A DNA stretch of 64,000 nt, taken from positions 1 through 64,000 of the forward strand of contig JASHPJ010000124.1 of NCBI GenBank assembly GCA_030038195.1, in the 5' to 3' direction. A program made the position numbers and the translations under genes. The notes under the pieces were generated by a model. That model worked only from the letters and a program-made list of their open reading frames with translations, searched no databases and was not told the origin of the DNA. The DNA comes from Acidobacteriaceae bacterium. GTDB taxonomy: Bacteria; Acidobacteriota; Terriglobia; Terriglobales; Acidobacteriaceae. Shown in pieces: positions 1 to 6,764 of this stretch; positions within the stretch are counted from its first letter, which is position 1, and each line of letters begins with the position of its first letter.

Positions 1-2
1 AC

Positions 3-950
3 TACACCTTGCCGATCACTAGCGGATCCCCGAAGGAGACGTCTACGCTGACCTCTTACACGCCGCTTTCCTACACCTACACCACTAGTACAACTACTGG
101 AAGTGGAAGCAACAAAAAGACGACGACGACAACAACAACGGAGATTCCGACATCGACGTATGAAAATACGCCCGTGAACACCAGCGACGGCGATGCCAAC
201 GGCTTCGTCAGCGACTGGTGGTCCGCGACCGCTACCGACAACCTCAATTCCAGTTCCTCGCTCGTGAAGGCAGTCACGGGGTGCATGAAGAATCCCGGCG
301 GCGAGAGCACGTACTATGGCGGCGTGATTTACGCGGCGCAGGCGGCGCTGGCAGCGGAAAAGGCGGCCTATGGCGGACAAAACGCGATGATCATCCTCAG
401 CGACGGTCAGGCGAACGCGGCGAATACCAAGTTCCCCTCAAGCAGTTGGGCGGCATCGCCGTCGGCGGACGGGTACACGATTGTCACCAACTCAACCAGC
501 AACAGCACCAGCAACTTGGTCGGAAGCACCTTCGGATACTATCCGGACTTCCATGATGAATGCCAGCAGGCGATCATGGCTGCGCAGGCTGCGCAGGCTG
601 CGAGTACGACCGTGTACTCTGTTGCTTTCGGCTCGGAATCTGATGGCTGCGCTGTTGCAGGCAAAGATTCTTCAGGCCAACAAGTAACGGTGACCGATAC
701 AACGCTGATTGCGACCGCAACCAGCGGTAATTCGGCACTTGTGCTGTCTCAGCTCACTCCCTGCATCGTCATGGAGAACATGGCTTCTCCGACAACAGCG
801 AGCGGGACCTCGTATTTCTATGCGGATTCGTCCAGCGCAGCGTACGGCTGCACGGATAATGCCCACAAGGTGACCCAGATCCAGGACATACTGCTTGCGA
901 TCTCGGCGACTTTCACGAGTCCACGGTTGCTGTCGAACAGCGCAACCTAA
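3..950 (+). CDS. VWA/TadG-like surface protein, 3' part
   Basis: The reading frame is open to the left edge, so this is the C-terminal part of a longer protein. It is very rich in Ser and Thr, with a run of Thr near residue 40. The core contains hydrophobic-strand segments ending in IILSDGQAN, followed by VYSVAFGSESDGC, which resemble the later strands of a von Willebrand factor A domain. The final part (VTQIQDILLAISATF) fits the C-terminus of TadG/TadE-associated pilus proteins, which carry a VWA domain and are exported. Function by family would be Flp/Tad pilus assembly or surface adhesion; no upstream gene is visible to test that. A good terminator follows. Confidence 0.65.
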   Translation, partial: YTLPITSGSPKETSTLTSYTPLSYTYTTSTTTGSGSNKKTTTTTTTEIPTSTYENTPVNTSDGDANGFVSDWWSATATDNLNSSSSLVKAVTGCMKNPGGESTYYGGVIYAAQAALAAEKAAYGGQNAMIILSDGQANAANTKFPSSSWAASPSADGYTIVTNSTSNSTSNLVGSTFGYYPDFHDECQQAIMAAQAAQAASTTVYSVAFGSESDGCAVAGKDSSGQQVTVTDTTLIATATSGNSALVLSQLTPCIVMENMASPTTASGTSYFYADSSSAAYGCTDNAHKVTQIQDILLAISATFTSPRLLSNSAT

Positions 951-972
951 GCCCAGTTGATTCGAAACCAAC

Positions 973-1012
973 AGCCCGGCAGGTGGACGATCCCACACGC
1001 CGGGCTTTTTCT
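973..1012 (+). terminator. Rho-independent terminator
   Basis: An 8-bp perfect stem AGCCCGGC/GCCGGGCT (973-980 and 999-1006) is followed by TTTTCTTT. It lies 22 bases after the stop of the VWA-like gene. Confidence 0.8.
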
Positions 1013-1152
1013 TTGCTGGTTTTGCGCCAGCCCGGCACGCCGGTTGCACGCGGCGGCTAGAGCATTTTCAGAATACGCGTAGACTTTTTGAGATGTATGA
1101 AAGGTGACTTTTTCTTGAATCCGGCATCGACGAAACGCCGGGTACCGGGTGC

Positions 1153-1196
1153 CCCAGGTCTCGTCCGCTGCGGCGGACCGCGGCGGAAGACCTGGG
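1153..1196. repeat. GC-rich imperfect palindrome
   Basis: The outer arms CCCAGGTCT (1153-1161) and AGACCTGGG (1188-1196) enclose a GC-rich inner part built from CCGCnGCGG units. It sits just downstream of the toxin-antitoxin pair. It resembles the palindromes at 12126 and 39184 in its CCGCGGCGGA-type core, but differs in its outer arms. The rest of 1013-1216 holds nothing else I can identify. Confidence 0.45.
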
Positions 1197-1216
1197 CAAG
1201 CACGGCCCCGTGTCCG

Positions 1217-1546
1217 CTACAGGATCGCCTCAAACCCCTTCCACCGGATCACGTTGAGCAGCGCCAGCGCCGGGCCTTTCGGTGTCTTGGTACCCCGCTC
1301 CAACTGCGAGATGTAACCCGAGGTAAGATTCAGATGCCGCGCGAACGCCGCCTGGCTCATCCTGGCGCGCTGGCGGATGCGCCGGATTTCATGCGCGCTG
1401 ATGGGCCTGGAGACTGGTAGAGGCTTCTCACCGAGATGGCGGATGGTAATTTCGCGGTATTCCTCATCGTTCAGGAGTCCGACCCTGTGCATTCCTTCAG
1501 CAGTCTCAAGGAGCGCCTCTGTTACTCGATTTGGTTTCTTAGTCAT
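1217..1546 (-). CDS. HigA-like Xre antitoxin
   Basis: A 109-residue helix-turn-helix antitoxin. The N-terminal half (TKKPNRVTEALLETAEGMHR) precedes a Cro/C1-type HTH at about residues 55-105, with RMSQAAFARHLNLTSGYISQ as the helix-turn-helix and LERGTKTPKG next. Antitoxins of this group bind the toxin and repress their own promoter. The start at 1546 has a perfect AGGAGG (1552-1557) and overlaps the canonical end of the toxin gene, as usual for HigBA/RelE-NadS pairs. The same frame is also open upstream into the toxin, so a 232-residue toxin-antitoxin fusion could be made from 1912. Family known; fusion seen in sequence; whether it is expressed is unknown. Confidence 0.8.
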   Translation of the reverse strand: MTKKPNRVTEALLETAEGMHRVGLLNDEEYREITIRHLGEKPLPVSRPISAHEIRRIRQRARMSQAAFARHLNLTSGYISQLERGTKTPKGPALALLNVIRWKGFEAIL

Positions 1547-1912
1547 GGTCGACCTCCTGTAGCTCGTTCTCCTGGACGGCGTGCGCAAAAGTTGTTCGGC
1601 ATCGGCCGCGAGCCACTTTGCGGCGAGCTTGCGCGCGGCCACCAGTTGATTCGGCTCGATATTTTCCTGCTCGTTTTTGGCGAAGCCCAGAAGAAATACG
1701 GCCCGGTGCATAACCCGGCAGGCAATAATCACTCGATATCCGTCGGATCGGCCGGCACCCTGTCGGGCCACCCTTTGCTTGATCAGCCCGCCGCCCAAAT
1801 CCGCATCGATCAGGCCTCGCTCCGCCCGCTCGATCGCCTCCCAAAGACTCTTGTCAGAAATCTCTTCACGCTTTACAAACCGGGCAAACCACCGCGTCTT
1901 GAAAACCTGCAT
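1539..1912 (-). pseudogene. HigB/RelE-type toxin, frameshifted near its 3' end
   Basis: From 1912 the protein begins MQVFKTRWFARFVKRE and continues through DADLGGGLIKQRVARQG, GRSDGYRVI and FLLGFAKNEQENI, all typical of the PF06296-like RelE/HigB mRNA interferases. After ...AADAEQL the normal ending (FAHAVQENELQEVDHD, stop at 1539) lies in the -1 frame. A T run of four on the coding strand (1587-1590) would restore the family ending if it were five. In the present sequence the toxin frame instead runs on into the antitoxin. Either a one-base deletion has fused the two genes or the base call is wrong. There is no classical slippery heptamer. Confidence 0.75.
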
Positions 1913-1926
1913 GTCTTTCTCTAGCA

Positions 1927-1939
1927 CTATGAACTATAG
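1927..1939 (-). promoter_or_regulatory. Operator-like palindrome over a -10 element
   Basis: The palindrome CTATGAACTATAG overlaps TATAGT (1933-1938, minus strand), a good -10 sequence located 21 bases before the toxin start. This is where an autorepressing antitoxin would bind. I see no convincing -35. Confidence 0.4.
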
Positions 1940-2107
1940 CACAAAAACCTATATATTGACGCACCAACCTTTGATCGTCGCGCGCATTTGGAGGGAAGGC
2001 CCTCCGCCTCGATGGCCTTTTGCCCTGGTCGGAAGCGACTGGCAGGCACAGACAACACCGCTCCGGCCTGCGGCCGGTGTGTGTGGAGACATTCTCAGGG
2101 TTTACTG

Positions 2108-2380
2108 CTAAAGGTTGGCAGTTCGATTGCCAGTGATGAGGCGGAGCAGCCAGGTGAGAATCACGGCTCCGATCACGGCAATCACAATGCTCACAATGAG
2201 GCCGTGCTGGCCAACTCCCCCAAAGCCGAGATGGCGGGAGAGGAAGCCTCCGATGAGCGCCCCGATGAGCCCCACCACCATGTCCATGAAGAAGCCAAAG
2301 CCAGAGCCCTTCATCAACTTGCCGGTGATCCACCCGGCAAGCACGCCGATGATGATCCAGGCAATAAGCCCATGTCCCAT
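2108..2380 (-). CDS. GlsB/YeaQ/YmgE family stress-response membrane protein
   Basis: A 90-residue, Gly-rich, very hydrophobic protein with three predicted membrane segments (about residues 3-20, 30-50 and 60-80) and the GLIGALIGGFLSR-type motif of the transglycosylase-associated (Tag/GlsB) family. Members are small inner-membrane proteins induced by envelope or general stress; the biochemical role is not known. The start at 2380 is chosen because AAGGAG lies 7 bases upstream of this ATG; a GTG two codons earlier is too close to that ribosome site. It stands alone, with no obvious operon partner. Confidence 0.85.
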   Translation of the reverse strand: MGHGLIAWIIIGVLAGWITGKLMKGSGFGFFMDMVVGLIGALIGGFLSRHLGFGGVGQHGLIVSIVIAVIGAVILTWLLRLITGNRTANL

Positions 2381-2386
2381 AGCCAC

Positions 2387-2875
2387 GCTCCTTAAGTTAC
2401 GCTGCTTGCAATGACTACGGATAGTAAGATGCGCCGGGCGGAAGGCGCAAGAAATTTATTCTTTCCTGAATCTACAGCAGTTTTCCAGTTGCTGTAAGGC
2501 AAAGCCGCTACTCTCCAGTGCCTTTTTCCTCAAGAAAAAGGCACCTTGCACGCCGCTCGCTATGCCACATGAACTGGAAAACTGCTCTAGGCTGCAGAAG
2601 ATAGCGCGGCCCCGGCGCACAATAGAGCGGAAGCAGGGTTGCCGTATCCCGGAGCCAGCGCCCTGCAGTGGCTGCGACCAGCCGGGAAAGGAAAGCGGGA
2701 CTGTGCAACTGTGAAGACTGAAAAGTAATTAAGAATCAGTAAGTTACCGCAGAAAATCTCACAATTTCACAGAGCCTGTGAAGCACAGAAACTGTGAAGC
2801 GTGGCTAAGAGACAAACGCCCTTTGCGGGAAGGTGCTGATTCGGATGGATCGCTGAAAACGGACAACAGGCGCTT
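2387..2875. other. Gene-free stretch with nested inverted repeat
   Basis: No supported gene. It contains an inverted repeat of 15 bp (2476-2490 and 2572-2586) enclosing a perfect 10-bp hairpin TGCCTTTTTC/GAAAAAGGCA (2519-2528 and 2534-2543). The remainder (2590-2875) is AT-richer and shows no coding signal I trust. Confidence 0.6.
2476..2586. repeat. Nested inverted repeat, MITE-like
   Basis: AGCAGTTTTCCAGTT at 2476-2490 is matched by its exact reverse complement at 2572-2586. A 10-bp hairpin with a CTCAA loop sits inside. The 111-bp unit could be a small mobile or REP-like element or a structured RNA. No flanking target duplication was found by eye. Confidence 0.5.
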
Positions 2876-3253
2876 TCACACGCCTACAGGCAGCGTCGGC
2901 ATGAAGCCCTGGTCCTTTGCTTCGCTCACTACCGCATCGAGATGCGCGAGCACTTCTTCCACGCTCATCGTGTAGACCTCGCGCTGCGCGTCGTACCCTT
3001 CTTCGATGAGCTGCTTGAGGTAGCGGCCGGCGATCTGCGCAGCGAGCTGGTCAGTGATCACCTTGCCGGAGCGCTTTTTCTGCTCCACCCACGCCGTGCA
3101 GGGCAGCGCGATCCACATTGGCCGGCCGTTCACGTCGAAGCGGATGTCGACGGCGTCGGCGTGCCGGGTGGCGATGGCCACCATGGTGCCCTTCCAGCGG
3201 ATGTGCAGGTCTTCGCCGGTCCAGCGGTCGGTTACGTGGAAGTCCTCGTACAT
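2876..3253 (-). CDS. Conserved hypothetical protein
   Basis: A 125-residue soluble protein starting MYEDFHVTDRWTGEDLHI. It has no signal peptide, no membrane segment and no catalytic motif that I recognise. The first half looks like beta strands (IRWKGTMVAIATRHADAVDI, PMWIALPC) and the second half is helical (ITDQLAAQIAGRYLKQLIEE, VEEVLAHLDAVVSEAKDQG). Length and codon use look genuine. It is monocistronic, divergent from the TPR gene at 3421. Function unknown. Confidence 0.65.
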   Translation of the reverse strand: MYEDFHVTDRWTGEDLHIRWKGTMVAIATRHADAVDIRFDVNGRPMWIALPCTAWVEQKKRSGKVITDQLAAQIAGRYLKQLIEEGYDAQREVYTMSVEEVLAHLDAVVSEAKDQGFMPTLPVGV

Positions 3254-3420
3254 GCTCTTAGCCTATCGCCCCGCTGCGCGCGGGGGCAAGCCGGTGCCGG
3301 CTCTGCTGCTTTACTGGAAATCGCCCTTTTGCGCTGATAGACTGGTAGGGTTGCAGTCGCAGTGATTCAGCCGTTCGGCCCCCGCCTGCAAGTCAATCAG
3401 CGAAGGACAAGAAGAACTCT

Positions 3421-4128
3421 GTGGATACACAAACCCGTCACGCCCTGAAGAAAGATAAGTTTGCCCTGGCTGCGGCCTCGAGCGCCAGTTGGGTTGGCGA
3501 GCACCGCGCCGGCGTGCTGCGCTGGGTCATCAGCGTCGCTGTTGCTGTGGTTCTGGCCATTGCCGCGCTCGTCTACTGGAATGTGCGCACCGCGGCTGCC
3601 GATCGCGCGCTGGGCGGGGCCACGGACGTATACACCGCGCCGCTCGCCCTGCCGGGTGAGCCGCCTGAGCCGGGCGCCTACACCACCGCCGAAGCCCGCG
3701 CGCGCGAAGCCAACCGCGAGTTTGTCGCCATTGCTCACGACTTCAGGGGTCTGCCCGAGGCTGCCAAGGCGCATTATTTTGCCGGCGTCACCTATGAGGA
3801 ACTCGACCAGAATGGCCCGGCTGAGACCGAGCTGAAGGCCGCAGCCGATTCCTGGAACCGCAATCTTTCCAACTTGGCCAGACTGGCGCTCGCCGGCCTT
3901 TACCGCCAGACGGGCCGCGACAGCCAGGCTATCGACCTCTACAACCAGCTCATCGCCAAACCTTCCGTAACCGTTTCGGCGGCTGTAGCCCAGTTGGGTT
4001 TGGCCGACCTCTACGCCGCAGAGGGCAAGCAGGAACAGGCCCGCGTTCTCTGGGCCAAGATCAAGGACTCGGACAAGGACGGCGCAGCAGGCTCCATCGC
4101 GGCGCAAAAGCTCACGGCCAAGCAGTAA
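3421..4128 (+). CDS. YfgM-like TPR membrane protein
   Basis: A 235-residue protein with one N-terminal membrane helix (about residues 34-56, VISVAVAVVLAIAALVYW) after a short cytoplasmic segment. A TPR-like helical domain outside the membrane follows (AKAHYFAGVTYEELDQNGPA, LARLALAGLYRQTGRDSQAI, LGLADLYAAEGKQEQAR). This is the layout of the YfgM/TPR_21 family, which assists periplasmic chaperone traffic around the Sec translocon in Enterobacteria. Here that role is inference from architecture. The start is GTG; no better ATG is available without losing the N-terminus. The next gene begins 20 bases downstream, so co-transcription is possible. Confidence 0.7.
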   Translation: MDTQTRHALKKDKFALAAASSASWVGEHRAGVLRWVISVAVAVVLAIAALVYWNVRTAAADRALGGATDVYTAPLALPGEPPEPGAYTTAEARAREANREFVAIAHDFRGLPEAAKAHYFAGVTYEELDQNGPAETELKAAADSWNRNLSNLARLALAGLYRQTGRDSQAIDLYNQLIAKPSVTVSAAVAQLGLADLYAAEGKQEQARVLWAKIKDSDKDGAAGSIAAQKLTAKQ

Positions 4129-4148
4129 GCGCCGGGCAGCCATCGACA

Positions 4149-4823
4149 ATGCCGCTCCGGACATGGCATGCAGAATTCGTGGCGGCTGCCGCGCGTGAGC
4201 ATTTTCCAGTGCGCCTGCGTCTGGTGGGCATGAGCACCAGCCAGGCAATTTACGCAGGTTGGATGGAGATTCCCGATAGCGCCGTGGCCGAAGAAGTCCG
4301 CAACCAGGCGGAAGAAGCAGCGCTTGCGGCCCTGGTGGATCAGTATGCGTGTGTACTCTATCGCGTAGCTTTCTCTGTCTTGCGCAACCCGGCTGACGCA
4401 GAAGACGCGGTACAGGAGGCGTTTCTGCGCGTCTTGCGCCATCGCGACACGCTGAGCGAAGTGCGCGACCACCGCGTCTGGCTGATCCGTATCGTCTGGA
4501 ACATCGTGCTTGACCGCAAGCGCCGCGCCAAGACCCGTCCCGAGACGGACGATGTGGAGGAACTGGCCCGCGTGCTGCCCTCGGCAGGTCTCTCCGCCGA
4601 GCAGATGGCCGCCGCCGCGCAACACCACGCACACGTGCTGGCCTGCGTCGAGCAGCTTCCCGCCAAAGAGCGCGAAGTGCTGCAACTCTCGGCTTTTGAA
4701 GAGCTTTCGAGCGTGGAGATTGCCGCCGTGCTGGGCATCACGGAGTCCAGCGTGCGTTCGCGCCTGTTCCGCGCACGCAACCTCATGGCCGGCCTGCTTA
4801 ATCACGCCAGGAGTCTGCGATGA
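4149..4823 (+). CDS. ECF-type RNA polymerase sigma factor
   Basis: Sigma-70 region 2 is seen in LVDQYACVLYRVAFSVLRNP, ADAEDAVQEAFLRVLRH and HRVWLIRIVWNIVLDRKRRA. Region 4 is seen in CVEQLPAKEREVLQLSAFEE and SVEIAAVLGITESSVRSRLF. This is the two-domain ECF plan, which redirects RNA polymerase to a small regulon. The start is uncertain: ATGs at 4149, 4230 and 4263 are in frame, and the conserved part begins after the last of them. The gene overlaps the next one by ATGA, the usual sigma/anti-sigma coupling. Confidence 0.9.
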   Translation: MPLRTWHAEFVAAAAREHFPVRLRLVGMSTSQAIYAGWMEIPDSAVAEEVRNQAEEAALAALVDQYACVLYRVAFSVLRNPADAEDAVQEAFLRVLRHRDTLSEVRDHRVWLIRIVWNIVLDRKRRAKTRPETDDVEELARVLPSAGLSAEQMAAAAQHHAHVLACVEQLPAKEREVLQLSAFEELSSVEIAAVLGITESSVRSRLFRARNLMAGLLNHARSLR

Positions 4824-5311
4824 ACCGCAAATCCGAAAATCCGCTTGCGCAAGATGCCGCCGTTCCCGATGCGGAAGCCACGCTGCGCCTGATTGCCGCA
4901 CTGCCCGCGCCGGACGGCCTCGAAGGACGGATCCATGCGGCGCTCGCCAGTCCAAGTGTGCAGGCGCGCCATGCGGGCCGGGTGCTCGCCTGGCGCTCGC
5001 CGCGCAGCTTGGGCGGTGCGAGCAGTGGATGGCTGCGCTCGGCCGCAGCCGCAGCCATTGCTTTTGTGGTGGTTGGTGGTGGATGGGGCGTGTACTCCCG
5101 CGTCCAGCCGGTCCAGCCGGGCCGCGTGGTTCCGGGGCCTGCGCGGGTTGAGTCCTTTGGCAGCTCAGGCGCTATTCGCACCCCGCAGACGCTGAACGGG
5201 CCGGTGCTGACGCATCCGGTAAAGCCGCATACCGCGCTGAAAAAGCCTGCGAAGAAACAGGCGGGCAAGGCTCCGCCAGTCTCCAACGCCATGGTTCCAG
5301 ACATGCACTAG
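4820..5311 (+). CDS. Putative anti-sigma factor, single-pass membrane protein
   Basis: A 163-residue protein coupled by a 4-base overlap to the ECF sigma gene. The N-terminal 70 residues are soluble and contain no zinc-binding HxxxCxxC. One membrane helix follows (WLRSAAAAAIAFVVVGGGWG, about residues 71-90), then a Pro/Lys-rich extracytoplasmic tail. Topology and context suggest a membrane anchor that holds the sigma factor inactive. There is no sequence match I can name, so the role is inferred from gene position only. Confidence 0.6.
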   Translation: MNRKSENPLAQDAAVPDAEATLRLIAALPAPDGLEGRIHAALASPSVQARHAGRVLAWRSPRSLGGASSGWLRSAAAAAIAFVVVGGGWGVYSRVQPVQPGRVVPGPARVESFGSSGAIRTPQTLNGPVLTHPVKPHTALKKPAKKQAGKAPPVSNAMVPDMH

Positions 5312-5422
5312 AAGCGGCAGCAGGGCGAACATGCGCTCTCCTTTTTGCCGCTGTATCGCGCCCCTTCCAACTGCTGTAGACTTTCTTGTCGAAAAGCTAT
5401 TGCAAAAAGAGGGGCACATTCC

Positions 5423-6661
5423 ATGCAGAGACGCACGTTCCTCCGCTCTCTCTCCGCAGCCGCGGCCACGCTTGCCGTGGGCAGGCTTCCCGCATTCGCC
5501 GCGCTGCCCAGGATGAAGATCACGCGTGTGCGCGCCTATCTGCCGCCCCATCCCAATCCGCTTTTTAACCAGAGCGACGTCGTCGTAACCATCGAAACCG
5601 ATGCAGGCATCACCGGCATTGGCGAAGGCGGCTCGCACGATACCCTCGCGCAGTCTGCCGGCAGATTGATCGGCCGCGACCCGCAATATATCGAGCGCTT
5701 ATGGCAGGACATGAATCGCGCCTTCTTTTACCCTGCCGGCCGCGAGAAGACGGACGCGATCGGCGCGCTCGACCTGGCGCTGTGGGACATTCGCGGCAAG
5801 GCGCTCAACCTGCCGGTGCATGAAGTGCTAGGTGGCATGGTGCGCAACTACTGCGAGTGCTACAACACGGCCGGCATCATTCCCGGCATCGGGCCGAACT
5901 CGACCATCCAGGAGCGGGCTCGCGCCACCATCGAGGCCGGCTATCGCGCCTTCCGCTTTGGCGCGATGGACCTGCCCGCCAACACCACCTTCAACACCCG
6001 CGAGCGCATTACGCACCTGCGCGATGAGTGCGCCGCCGCGCGCGAGGGCGTGGGCAAAGACGGCGAGTGGATCGTAGACTTTCACCAGCGCTTCGATCTG
6101 TCAGACGCGATCCGCGGCTGTAACGAGATCGAAAACCTTGCGCCGTTCTTCGTCGAAGATCCTGTGCGCGCCGAAGCCTTTCAGCAGGACCTGCCCATCC
6201 TGCGCGACAAAGTCAATGTGCCGCTCGCCGCCGGCGAGGAGTGGGGTAATCGCTGGGACTTCAACGCGCTGGTCGAGCATCACGACATCGACTATGTGCG
6301 CGCCACGCTACCCAACGTGGGCGGCATCACGGAGATGATGAAGATCGCCGCCATCTGCGAGACGCACTTCGTGGGCATTGTGCCGCACTTTACCGGGCCC
6401 ATTGCGACGGCCGCGCTGGTGAACTGCCTGGGCACGTTCTCCGGTCCCGTGCTGATGGAGTACAACTACCAGGGCCGCGCGCTGCCGTACGTGCCCGTGT
6501 GCCTGGACTTCAAGAACGGCAAGCTCTATCCCAACGAGCGGCCTGGCCTGGGCGTCGAGCTCGATTTGAAGCAGCTCACGCAGATCGCCGAGATCACCGA
6601 GCCAGTGACGGCGCGCGCGCAGACGTACTTCCGGCCCGACGGATCGATTACGAACTGGTAG
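5423..6661 (+). CDS. Tat-exported enolase-superfamily sugar-acid dehydratase
   Basis: A 412-residue protein of the mandelate racemase / muconate lactonizing enzyme family, closest in motifs to D-galactonate dehydratases. The metal-site positions are visible as VDFHQR, FVEDP and AAGEEWG. The Asp-x-His pair of VDFHQR and the later VPHFTGP histidine are those expected for acid-sugar dehydratases. The N-terminus RRTFLRSLSAAAATLA is a twin-arginine signal, so the enzyme is probably folded in the cytoplasm and exported. The start at 5423 is chosen because it begins exactly at the Tat signal with a GA-rich site (AAAAGAGGGG) before it. The substrate cannot be fixed from sequence. Confidence 0.8.
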   Translation: MQRRTFLRSLSAAAATLAVGRLPAFAALPRMKITRVRAYLPPHPNPLFNQSDVVVTIETDAGITGIGEGGSHDTLAQSAGRLIGRDPQYIERLWQDMNRAFFYPAGREKTDAIGALDLALWDIRGKALNLPVHEVLGGMVRNYCECYNTAGIIPGIGPNSTIQERARATIEAGYRAFRFGAMDLPANTTFNTRERITHLRDECAAAREGVGKDGEWIVDFHQRFDLSDAIRGCNEIENLAPFFVEDPVRAEAFQQDLPILRDKVNVPLAAGEEWGNRWDFNALVEHHDIDYVRATLPNVGGITEMMKIAAICETHFVGIVPHFTGPIATAALVNCLGTFSGPVLMEYNYQGRALPYVPVCLDFKNGKLYPNERPGLGVELDLKQLTQIAEITEPVTARAQTYFRPDGSITNW

Positions 6662-6764
6662 AGAATCGAATTCGGGTCGGCTGCCAGATCGCTCTCTACC
6701 TTACAGCGGCTTCGAAGCGGTGCGACGCATACGGCCGCATGCGCCGCTGTTAAACTGGAACCTG

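Noticed and set aside
1587-1590. Programmed -1 frameshift in the toxin gene
   Set aside because: No X-XXY-YYZ heptamer at the crossing point and no obvious stimulator; a base deletion or sequencing error is simpler.
2508-2708. 66-codon minus-strand frame
   Set aside because: Lies across the nested inverted repeat, with no ribosome site or similarity.
3397-4632. 411-codon minus-strand frame across the TPR and sigma-factor genes
   Set aside because: It spans two plus-strand genes with clear domains and has no recognisable protein features.
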